Shown: in pieces, positions 12,368 to 22,711 of the stretch
Numbering within the stretch: position 1 is the stretch's first letter
How the letters are laid out: each line of letters begins with the position of its first letter
From: Tausonia pullulans
Taxonomy: Eukaryota > Basidiomycota > Tremellomycetes > Cystofilobasidiales > Mrakiaceae
Assembly: GCA_951802195.1 (NCBI GenBank)
Contig: OX637620.1
Span: 868,001 to 932,000, forward strand
Direction: 5' to 3'
DNA: 64,000 nucleotides
Notes under the pieces: model-generated
Database searches by the model: none
What the model was told of the DNA's origin: nothing
Seen by the model: the letters and a program-made list of their open reading frames with translations, nothing else
Made by a program: the position numbers and the translations under genes

Positions 12368-13734
12368 GCGTGCTCTTTCACCGTCAATCACCAATACTCT
12401 ATCACCTCACCTCCGCAGTGCTCGACAGCAACGTCGTCCACTTTCCTTCGCCGCTCTCTAGCTCGGCTCTTCAGCTCAGCCTTCAGCCTAAAGACTCCCC
12501 TCGAGAAGGGACCCACCTCCCTTCCCCAATATTGTTCAGTCGGCGGGCCCAAATCGCCGATCAGTTCAATCTTGCCAGTTTTCTGCCTCGACTATCGTCT
12601 CTCGATCCTCACGTTGTTCTAGTTCGCTTCAATGTACCGCCTCTCGCTTATGCCTCTACTCCAATTCTCGGCTTTCTTGTTCGTACCTGTTACTCTCACC
12701 CCCACTTGACTTCACTCCCATTCCATCCCTTGCTCGTGTATTCTCGTCTCCTCGCTCTTCTCTTCCGGACCTGCTCCTTCTTTCTTGTCCACACACGCTC
12801 CTCCTCTTCTGTCAGTAACGAAGATCGGCTTCCTTTGTTTCGTCCTCCCTTCATTGTTCGATTTTTTGCGAACCCACCCCCACACTACTCTTCATCATCC
12901 ATCCATGCCTTGGCTGCTCTGCTACGTTCGTGTTCCCGCCCGCCGCATGGGATGACCGCGAAGCTCCGCCGTCCTAAATGAACTGCATGTCAATTTCCCC
13001 CTTTCTCTTGCGAATATCAGCTCCCCCTTCATCCTCCTCCCGCGCCCAGTTCGGACCCGAAGTCATTTCATCCCCCTCCCCCACTTTGTCTTTTTTTATG
13101 CGAGAGGGCGGAGGGAGAAAAGGGCGCGGGGACCATGAGGGGGGGGGACTGCCCTGCTAGGACGCCCGCATCTGCTGTGCTGCTTCCTCCTCCTTCTGGT
13201 CAAGCATTTGCCATTGCCGATCGCTTTGAAGCCGAGGTTGGGGGGGGTTGTTTCTTCGTGGGGGAAGGAGGGAGGTGGGGGTGGTGACAAGAGCATGGGC
13301 TTGGTCCATGCAAAGGCGAGCGCTCTTGATGAGCTGATGTATTGTATACGTGTAAGTATCGCTTGGCTGCAAGAGTGGAGCAAACGGGAAGAAAACAGGC
13401 CTGTTGATGACGAGTGCAAAGTCGATGAATAAAGAACTCGCAGCGGACCTCGGCGGCTCAGTCGACCGCTTCTCGGCGACGGTGTGCGCTTGACCTTGAC
13501 CTCTGCGCTGCTTCGACTACTGCTGACCACTGGTGCCCTCTCTCCCGACAGCCACCCCTTCCCTAGTCGCCGGTCCCTTTCGCCACTCCCTTCTTCATCT
13601 TTGTCCCTTTCCCGAGTCCTACTTTCCTCCTTCTCCCCTCTTCACTTCTTCCGCTTCCGTCTCCGTGCCCTCGACCGCGAGCCTCGCCCACCCTGTCCGC
13701 TCCGTCCGCCGCTTCGAAACGTCGCTCCTCGGGC
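12368..13734. other. Intergenic: pyrimidine-rich 3' region and GATA-factor promoter
   Basis: 1.37 kb between two plus-strand factors. 12370-12960 is strongly C/T-rich, and 13080-13320 is G-rich with G runs at 13139-13147 and 13238-13248. The 203-residue open frame at 12370-12981 is low-complexity Ser/Pro/Leu and looks like untranslated sequence read by chance. No gene seen. Confidence 0.5.
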
Positions 13735-16700
13735 ATGCCGGCCGTCAAGCGTCGTCTCGCCGCGGGCCTCTGCAATCACTGCGGCATTGACGAGGTGAGT
13801 CTATGGGCCGGGAGAACTCAGAGAAAGAGAATCGCCGTTGGGGCGGTTTCCAGCCGGCACCCAGACCCCAGAGGCGAGGAGTCGTGGGCCTGGGTGCCTG
13901 TCGCGCGTTCCGCCCTCGGGCAGTCGTCGTCTGTCTGACCCACTGCTCGTTAGAGTTCGTTTGCGTGCTGACCCTGGCCTCTTCTTTCCTCGCTCTCGTT
14001 CTCGCCCTCACCCAACAGACGCAGACCTCGCTCTGGCGAACAGGTCTGAACAAGGAGCGCCTCTGGTCTGTCCCTTTCTGCGCTCGCTCCTCCCTCTCTT
14101 CCCTCCTCTCGCGGCGGGTGGCGCTTGCGCGTTCGCTCGCGCGCGCTCTTTGTCCAAACACACGTGTAAGCGTTTGCTGTTTCGCTTGGCTGACGCCGCT
14201 ATCCCCTCCCCTCTCCCCCTGACTGCCACCAACACACCAACAGCAACGCATGCGGGCTCTACGTCCAGACGCACGGCCGCATGCGCCCGCTTGCAACCCT
14301 TGGCGGACGCAAGAAGGCCGAGCCTAAGGGTCAGGCGGCCTCCGCCGCCGCCGCCGCCGCTGCTGTCTCCGGGACCGCTGCTTCCCATGCTGGAGCGGGA
14401 GCTGGTGCCGCCAGTGACGAGGTGCGTTCTCTTCTCTCTGTCGCCGGGTCTATCTTCTGCTTTTTCTCCGCATGGCATGCCGAGAAGAAGCGGGAGGGTG
14501 CGCGGGGCGACCCGAGGACCGCATAGAGGCGTTCGTTTGTTGGGTCGTTCCTCGCCCTTCCGGTGGAGGCGGCGGGCGGAGGGGAAGGGTGAGGGCCTCG
14601 CCTGTCTGTCCACGGGAGCAGACGCTCCCCTCGCTGGCCCCTCCCCTTGCTCCGTCGTCCGGCAGTGCCGCATTCGAAGAGAAGGCAGCAACTCTCTTAC
14701 CTGGGTCTGCTCCCTGGATGCTGCCGACCTCGAGGGCGGCGATGTCGCCTCTGCTCCCCTCGGCCGGTCGGTCAGTCTCGGCGTTCGTCAGCGCGCCGGC
14801 GTCCTTTTCTCCCCTTGCCCTTTCCTTGCCCTCGGACGGGATCGCCCTTCCGCATTCATGGCCATCCATGACGAGGGGCGGGACCCCTTGTTCCTTTCCT
14901 CTTCCTTTGCGACCGGACCTGCCAGCTTCCTCCCGTCCATTGCACTTTTACCTTGCCGTAATCGGGGCTGACAGCGACATGCCTCTTCTTTCCGCGCCCT
15001 CAGTACACAACCGCCCGCGGAACAACTGGTCGCGCGCGCACCTCCAAGGCTGCGGGGGCGACCGACAAGGCCCGGCACGCATCGTCGTCGTCCTCAACAT
15101 CCTCCTCGCTTGTCTCGCTGCCCTCACAACAGGCGACGACGACGAGCACGGCAGCCTTCCAGTCCCAACCGACCGGCCCTCCCTCCGACTCGCTTCCGAA
15201 CTTCGTGGCGAGCGGTCCTCGGCCTTCACGCTCGACATCAGTCTCAACCTCGTCGACGTCTCTGCCGTCGCCGTCGCTCTCGCCTGGAGACCTGCCCTCG
15301 CCGCCGTATGAGGTTTCAATGGACTCGCCGCCGCCGTCCATGTCGGCTTCTCTCGGTCGCCTCGACGATGTACGCATGAATGGTGGCGGGACGGCCGCCG
15401 ACTCGGCGGGCCCTGCCGCGTACGCTCGTGCTCGCAAGGGCCAGAAGCGACACTCCATCTCCGGTGGCAGCGCTCTTGGGTTCCCGCATCAGGCCATCAA
15501 CCCGAACCACATTGTCCCCAAGGGCGGCTCTGGGGCGAGCTCCAAGAAAAAGGCGAGGCTCGACCAGGCGATTCGGCCCTTGACGGTCGCTCACAACCCG
15601 TCAGCGACTGGGTCGCTCCCTCACCACTTGCCGACATTCCCCTTGTCCGCGGTCGGTCAGCTCACTCCCATGTCGCCTTCACCAATCTCGATTCCGCCAA
15701 ACCATGCAGCTGTACACCACCAACATCACCACCACCACCACGAGGCCGCAGCGGCCGCGGCCTCGCGCTCCTCCGGGCTCTCACTCCCGTGCTCGCGATG
15801 CGCCGATTTCCTCCCCTTCCGGTCAGCATCGGTCCCTCTGCACGAGGATCCCGTCTGCGACCGATGTCTCGAAGGTCCCGCTCGAGCTGCCGCTGCCGCT
15901 GCCGCCCAACAGCAGCAGCGCGCCGCGTCGGCAGCAGCCGCTGCTGCCGCTGCCAACAACACGGCGGCCGCTATCTCGTCTTCGGTCCCCGTCCGGACGT
16001 CGGCGCACCACCTGCTGGCTTCCTCGGCGTACGCGACGAGCTCGCTACTCTACCCGAGCTCGTCGTCGAACCACCACTATGGCGGCGGCGTTGCCCACTC
16101 GTACCACTACGGCGCAGCCACCGCTGGTGGTGGGTGGGGTTACCCGGACTCGGACGACGCCGATGACGACGAGGACGAGTACGAGTTCGTCGGCGGCTCC
16201 GGCCGGCGCTCGAGGCTTCACTCGAGTTCGTCTCTTGCCTCGTCGTTCCACCACCCGTTCGCGTCCAAGCCTAGATTGAGTGGCGGAAGCAGCGGAGGAG
16301 GCTCCAACACCAATGGCGGTGGCGGCCGGGGAGCTTCGGGGATCTCGTACGAGGATCCGTGGTCGCTTGAGGAGGAGTTCTCCTTCCTCGACCCGTCGTT
16401 CGCGGAAGACGATGAACCTCCACATCCTACCAAGTCGGTGGTCAACGGTGGGGTTGGCGGCGGTGGAGGCATGGCGACGGACGATGACGAGTTACAGCAA
16501 CAGCAGCATGGCGGGTACGCCGCTCCAAGATCGACGACGACGGCGCTCCCGCTCGCTGGTTGGGGGGGACCGTTTTTCCGTAACATGCCGATGCCCCCAG
16601 GCAAATTTGCTGCGAGCAGCCTTCAACAGCCGCAGTCCAAGCCGGCAACGACGGGCATGGGTCTCGGGGGTGCATCCCCTTCAGCTCCTCCGACCCCGTC

Positions 16701-17418
16701 CTCGCTCCAACAGTCGCCGTACGCTCCGGCTTCGCACCATCTGCAGCACCTCCAGCAGCACCGTGCCATTCTATCTCCCTCGGGCTCTTCCGCCTCGTCC
16801 CAGCACGGTGTCGGCGGCGTATTCTCTCCGACGACCCCGACGCATCTTCCGTCCCCGATGCCCAATGGCTCCGGCGGGCCGGAATCACCTTCTGTCTCTC
16901 TTCTCGGCCTCAAAGATCTCCATGCCCGCTCGATGCCCGCTAGCGCCGGAGGAGGAGGCGGCAGCTTCAACCATCCCCCCGGTTCCTCAGCCTCCACGAC
17001 CGACGTCCACGCGGCCTTCCTCGCCGCCGCCGCTGCCCAGCGCCGCCCGTTTACGCTCTCTTCTCGCGCGCCGACATCCTACCAGAACTCGCACCACCAC
17101 CAGCACCAGTCAGCGGCATCGGTGATGATGGCCACTGGCGCAACGGAATGCCTCGTAGACTCGGCGCCGCCGAGCCCGCTCTTTCCGCACGCAGTGCCAG
17201 CCGGCTTGCTCGGCTTGCGACGCGCCAACGGCCAGAAATCGACACCGCTCGCCTCATCAGCTGTTACGGCGGATGATGAAGCGGACGGAAGTAGCAGCAA
17301 CATGGACGGCCAGGTCGACGAGGAGATGATTGGCGACGGTGAGGGTGGCGAGGCCCCGGGCGAGGATGATGTTGAGGGCCTGGTTGGCGTTGTCGAGGGG
17401 CTCATCGAGAGGCCTTGA
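13735..17418 (+). CDS. GATA-type zinc-finger transcription factor, paralog 1
   Basis: Predicted 899 residues in four exons: 13735-13794, 14019-14065, 14244-14421 and 15004-17418. The GATA finger sits at the very N-terminus. CNHC (residues 13-16) is followed after 19 residues containing TSLWRTGLNKER by CNAC (36-39), then GLYVQTHGRMRP. Canonical fungal fingers have 17 or 18 residues in that gap. The 3' part is low-complexity: poly-Ala, a His run (HHQHHHHHHE near 15720), Ser/Gly/Pro blocks and an acidic tail. A second four-cysteine cluster lies at residues 358-384: CSRC, 18 residues, CDRC. The third intron is long (14422-15003). A paralog with matching exon boundaries lies tail to tail at 18998-21674. 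The target genes cannot be told from sequence; nitrogen, iron or light control are all possible for GATA factors. Confidence 0.85.
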
Positions 17419-18997
17419 GTGCTTGCTCTCTCGTCGCAGAACAATAGCAACGAATCGAAAAGTCTTTCCCAAACAAAAAAAAACCTCAAGACGAAACGGA
17501 TCCAATCCAATCACAAAAAAGTTCTTTCCTCAACGCAACCGATTTTTTCATCCCTCACCACTGCCCATTCCGAAAATGCATCACCCCCACTCGTGAACGC
17601 CTCTTTTTGCTTTTCCGTCCCTTCCCTTAACCCAATCAATAGCCTTTCCTCTCGCTAGCTCTCTGCTCTCGTTCCGTCGTCTTTTTTTTCTTTTTTTCTT
17701 TTCTTCACCCTTTCTCTCCCTTTGCACCACAGCGCATGGTAGTGGTCCAGCTTCATCTGTTCGTCATCATCTCACCACCACACCCTGGCCGCCTCCTCCT
17801 TCCCAGTGGGGCGGCCGGCTTTCCTGCTCCTTACTTTGGCCCTTTTCCCCTCCTTTCTCTCTCTCTCTTTCTCTCTCTCTCTCTTTGTTTCTCTCTCTCT
17901 CGCTCCCCCTTTCCATTCCTTTCTCTTTGTTTTCTCTCTTCTCGTCTTGCCTTTGCCTTCCTCTCCTCCTTCCTACGTTGTGAAGACCCAATGTGAATCT
18001 CTTTCTTTCCCTCCCCCTTCTTCGCTCCCGGCCGGGCAGATCCGTCCGAGCTCCTCGTCGTCCCAAGTCAAGAGAGACCGAGCGAGCCTCAAGGGCGCTC
18101 GCTGACGCGCGCTGCGCGCTCTCTCTCGCCTACGTCTGGCTTCTCCATGTGGAGGAAACTCTCCTTCCCGCGCTGCGGACGGACGGTCGGTCGACAGAAG
18201 GAAGGGAGAGCTTAAGACGAAGCCGAAGAGAGAAAGAGAGAGAGTGTGTCATACATGTCGGGCCGGGACGAGCGAGACCCGACGGAAGGGGGAGAAGGAG
18301 GAGGAGGAGGAGGAGGAGGCGATCTGACAACCGAACGGACGAACGGGACAACGAAAGGGAGAAAGAAAGGGAAGAGAAAGAAGGGAGACATAGGTAGATA
18401 TCGATAACGGAGGCGCAGGCGCGACCGGGCCAGACCAGCTGGGGAAAGCAGTCTCGACTCAATCTGAGCTGGTTTAGCTAGCTAGCTGGCTGGCAACGTC
18501 CGGCCTGATTAGGAGGAGCCAAGAAAAGAAGACGAAGGAAGAGGGAAAGATAGGTAAGTCGAAAGACAGAGACAACAAAGAAGGGCTTCGGGGGAAGAGA
18601 AGAACGAGAAAAAAGGGAACCCTTCTCTCCGCGAAGGAGAGGGAGTCGAAAGGTCGAAATTCGAGACACGGACGGCGAGATGAGAGAATTGGAGCGCGGA
18701 CAAGTGAGGTGATAGAGGGGGAGTGGAGGGAAGAGGGGAGGAGGGTGAAAGAATACGTCTAGAGGAAACTCGAGATCGAAAGGAACGAAGAAGAAGACAG
18801 CGGAAGCGGAGAAAGGGCGAAAAGACGAAGAAAAAAACAAGGGCGATGGCAGAGGGGCGGCGCGGTGGGCGTCTCGGTACAAGGATAGGCGAGATGGGCG
18901 TATATGCGTGCGAGCACGCGCGATGGAAAGAGCCGATAGGCCAGAGATAAGGGATAGGGGGGGTGTTTTGATGGGGGCAGCGAAAAAAAGATGAAGT
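17419..18997. other. Convergent 3' regions of the two GATA genes; pyrimidine tract then purine tract
   Basis: No gene is seen. 17640-17960 is almost pure C/T on the plus strand and includes (CT)n runs at about 17850-17905. 18190-18380 and 18520-18870 are almost pure A/G, including a GGA-repeat run at 18296-18321. Because the genes converge, each transcript would carry a C/U-rich 3' tail. A short GCTA-repeat (TAGCTAGCTAGCTGGCTGGC) lies at 18476-18495. Confidence 0.55.
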
Positions 18998-21674
18998 TCA
19001 GAACTCCATCGCCTCTCCGACCTCTTCTTTCACGTTGGTTACCGTTGCCCCATCTCCAGCACCCCCCTCCAGCCCATCAGCAGCGATCGTCACCTCCCCA
19101 AGATGACTCTTCGGCAGCCCGCCAGCGCTGGCAGCGCCCGCGGTCGAAGAAAATAGCCTCAGCGGCGAGCTCGCCCTCGGGAGGTTATCATGCGCATGCT
19201 GAAGGGCCGCGGCCGTGGGCGTCGGGTGCTGGAGACTTGGCGAAGGGGGCGCCGAGGCCGGGCTGGGTACGACTGCACTTCCCGCCGACAACAGTGTAGA
19301 GGGAATACCTGCCGCCGAGGGTGAGGACGACCGGAACCGTTTCTGGGCGGGCTGCTGGTGGTCGCTGTCGAGCGAAGAAAGTGCGGAAGCAAAGCTCTCG
19401 CCCGCACGAGGTGGACTGCGGTTTGCCGACGGAGGGTTGGTCGTCGAGTTTGTTGGTGACGTCTGGCGGGATAGCTGAATTAAAAGGCAGAATGTCAGCA
19501 TAGCTTCGGGCGAAATCGGGGATTCCTAAGACGCACCGCGCGCTGCTCAATCGACAGGTCCCCGACGGCGCCGTCCAGACCAGATACGACGGACGAGCTT
19601 CGGACCGAGGAAGCTCCCTGGCTTCCCGCCCGCCTCTTCTCACCCTTGCCCTTGGCCGCTCCACCGCGCTCGTATGCTCCTCCGGCGCCAAACAGCGGTC
19701 CGTAGAACCGCTTGCCGTTACTACTCGGTCCACCGCGGTCGCTCTCCGTGTCGGAGAAGTCACCGCCCGAGGCCGCACCGCCGAACGAGTCCTCCGCAAC
19801 GCTTGAAGGTGAGAACGACGCCGCGCGGAGCTCATCCGGGCTGAGGAGGGCGCCGGGGCGAGGAGCATATGAGGGCGCGGAAAAGGTGCGGGTCATGGCG
19901 GAGCCACCAAGAGCGTGCGCGGTGACGGGCGAGCCGATGGGGGAGGTCATCACGATTGGTGCAGTGGACGCGGCCGACGGGGTATCCTTGAGGCCGAGAG
20001 CCTTGTTCCAAAAGTCTACGCGGATGGTTCGCTGGGAAAACAAGGGATGGCGATCAGTCTGGCGACATCGAAATTTGAACGGCCAGCGCAACCGACTCAC
20101 CTCGGGAACACGGTGGACTTGGCCACCAATGACGACGTCCATCGCCGACTCCCGCCTCACGACATCTTCACGGGCCCAAGCAGCCCTCCGAAGGAGCTCA
20201 ATGTCGTTGAGCGTTGCAGCAGCCGGCGTGTCGACGAAGGACTTGAGCGATGCAGCGACCTCCTTGCCCTTGCTCTTGGCCTTTGGCGGCGGCGCCGAGC
20301 GTGTCCTCGGTGGGCCACGCGGGATGTGCGGGGCACGAGGACCTCGAGAGACCGAGTGGGAGCGACCATCGAAACCGGGTGACGAGCCTCGCCTGCCGGC
20401 GCCTCGAGTCGAAGAGGAGTTGAGCGGATCGGCGTGCGGTCGGCGAGGCTGGCGAGATGCCCGGCTGGCGGCCGTCGTCGCGTAGGCGGGTGAGGAGGGA
20501 CCAGAAGTGCCGGCGGCAGCGGAGCCGCCGACGGGTTTCGAGTGCAGGAGCTCGGGCGAAGGTTCGAGCTCAGATGAGGAGCCGCTGGCAGAGGAGGTTG
20601 AGGGCGAAGGTGGGCGAGGGCGAGGCTGACGGGCGGGTGTGGAGGCGCGAGAGTTTGGGCGCGAGTTTGGGCGCGAGTTAGGAGCCTTGAGAGAAAGGAG
20701 ATAAGGAGAGAATGGGAGATCGGGTGTCAGGAAAATGGCCGCAGAGGTGACGGCCGGATGATGCCGGTTTTGATTTGCGGGAGATCTTGGAGATGAAAGG
20801 CTGATGGGGAAGAGAGCGAGCTCACCGAAACGGTGCCATCCTCGTTCTTCACGCCCGCTCGACGACCGGAGAAGTGGGTCGTAGGACGCGCTTTGCCATG
20901 AGTCTGGACGTAGAGGCCACATCTGCGAGGAAGGCGATGATTGAAAGTGGAAGGGAAAGCGGGCGGGTATAAGAAGCGTCGTCAACGGGCTGATCTCGCA
21001 GATGGCGACTAGTGGGCAGCGCGCGCGAAGAGCGATGGGAGGGGAAGGCAGCGCAATGCTCCAGGTTCCGCCCAAATAAGGGACCGAGAAGGCGATGAAG
21101 GGCCGGGAGGGTAGCGAGGAAGGACTCACGCATTGCTACAAGGGTAAACGTGCGATGGCAATGCGATAGGCAAGCGGGTGAGTGAGGGAGAGATCGTGGT
21201 GAGTCCGAGGGGTTGAGAGAGGGCTGTCGCGATTGGCGGCGACGGCGGGAGGAGCAGAAGAGAGGCAAACGCGGGCTCACCAAAGACGTTCCTTATCGAG
21301 GCCTGTCCTCCATAGAGAGGTGTTGTTCTATCGTGGGAGGAGGCAAATAGGGGCACGACGGCGTAAGGGCGAGGGTGGTCAACCTCGGAGACGACGGCCA
21401 CCGGGCTGGTCCGAGAAGTCTAGCCAGGAAGGGGGAAAGGGGATGGGAGGGGCAGAACGATCTCTCACCTCATCAACACCACAATTGGCTGTAGAGAGAG
21501 GATGACGTATCAGTGATAGTGTCCTGAGGCTCGTGAGAGGCGGCGATGTACGGATGGCGAGGATCGCAAGGGAAAGAGGGGGGTGGGAGAGAGGGAAGGC
21601 AGGCTGAGAGATCTGCGGTCCGCCAGGGTGAGCGGCGACGTACAGCACGTTCCGGGGGCAAGCTTTCTGCGCAT
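18998..21674 (-). CDS. GATA-type zinc-finger transcription factor, paralog 2, with a 6-nt exon
   Basis: Predicted 585 residues in eight exons: 21674-21644, 21488-21469, 21327-21281, 21135-21130, 20922-20826, 20685-20101, 20031-19537 and 19474-18998. The start MRRKLAPGTC leads straight into the finger: CSNC, then 19 residues containing NNTSLWRTGLDKERL, then CNAC and GLYVQTHGKARP. Only this splicing restores all four cysteines, and it needs a 6-nt exon (CAATGC) for the Asn and Ala of CNAC. The rest is Ser/Pro-rich, with NSRP repeats, a conserved-looking block (RVDFWNKALGLKD) and a C-terminal end rich in Ser/Ala. The finger, the gap length and two exon junctions match the GATA factor at 13735, so the two are paralogs. 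Its specific role is unknown. Confidence 0.83.
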
Positions 21675-22711
21675 GGTATTGCCGGGTCCTTTGACCTGGG
21701 TGTGTGGAATGTTGGGTGGTTGGGGTTGAGAGGGGCCGGTAGGGGCGGGCGAAGGTAGAGAGCAAGAGGCAGGCGGCTTGGAACGTGGGCGTTGGGAGTA
21801 GCGGCGGGCGGGTCAGCCGCGGAGGAGGGAAGCAGGCGACGACCGGCTGTCGGCGAGGGCGAGGCAGCTGAGATGCGGGAGGGTCCGTGAGGCGTATGAT
21901 CCTCCTTAGTTGGAATAATTAGCGGGGATCGGGCTGAGTGATGGAGTTAAAATCGCCGTGGGTGGTGGTTTGGAATGAGACCGGGGGTTGATGAGTCGAG
22001 GCTGAGGCAGAGCAGGGCCGCAGGGGGACGAGGGCGGGAACTCGAAAGCTGGCTGACGCCGACGCTCAGCGAAGTGCCGCGATCGGCAAGGCTGGTTGAT
22101 CAAGTTTTTCGCCGCCTGCCGAGCCCGCCCAGAGAGAGGGCAGAGGGAATACACTCGCCGCGATGGGCCCTTCAAAGTCCCGGAGTGTTCTACCACGGTA
22201 GGTGAAGAATCTAGCTTCCAGGTACAGCTCGAAGCAGGCTGGGCGGCAGCCAACATCATCGCAAGCCAGGGCGACAGTGTCTCACGTGTAGGGAAGAAGA
22301 GGCTCAGAAGTGATGGCCGCGAAACGGTCGAGGTCTTCCTTACCTACCGGACAACTTGGTCGCCCTCTATTCTATCTTTCCCTCATTCCGGTCTATACTC
22401 AAAATTTTTCGCCCTTTCGATACAACCCCAGGCTCGTGCTTATTCAAGGGTAAGGGAGAGGAGAGGATCGTTGTCAGAGATCCTGGACGAGCTATCTCGC
22501 TCGCTAGTTACACAGCGGCCAATACCCCAATCAAGCACCAATCATACCCACGGTTTATACACCTTTATCATCAGCAATATTGGAAAAAAAAATCTAAACA
22601 CAACTCTCAATCAACGAAACGGGGCTGGGCCGCGGCGACAAGCAATGACAGACGGTGCGCCCCTCAGGCTGGCGCGTGTCCTTCCCAATCCCTTCTTCGT
22701 ATTCTTTTTAG
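21675..22711. other. Intergenic: GATA paralog 2 promoter and GH15 3' region
   Basis: About 1 kb upstream of the minus-strand GATA start and downstream of the GH15 stop. The open frame at 22096-22761 on the plus strand overlaps the GH15 last exon and looks like chance. An A-rich stretch lies at 22580-22600. No gene seen. Confidence 0.5.

Noticed and set aside
12370-12981. 203-residue open frame downstream of the C2H2 gene
   Set aside because: Strong C/T bias of the DNA explains it; the Ser/Leu/Pro reading has no motif and it lies in a 3' UTR position.
14472-15311. 279-residue open frame inside the long GATA intron
   Set aside because: Low-complexity Ser/Pro/Leu reading in an intron of a well-supported gene, with no domain; GC-rich DNA gives such frames by chance.
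17850-17905. (CT)n run considered as a promoter element
   Set aside because: It lies between two convergent genes, where no start is expected; treated as 3' region sequence.
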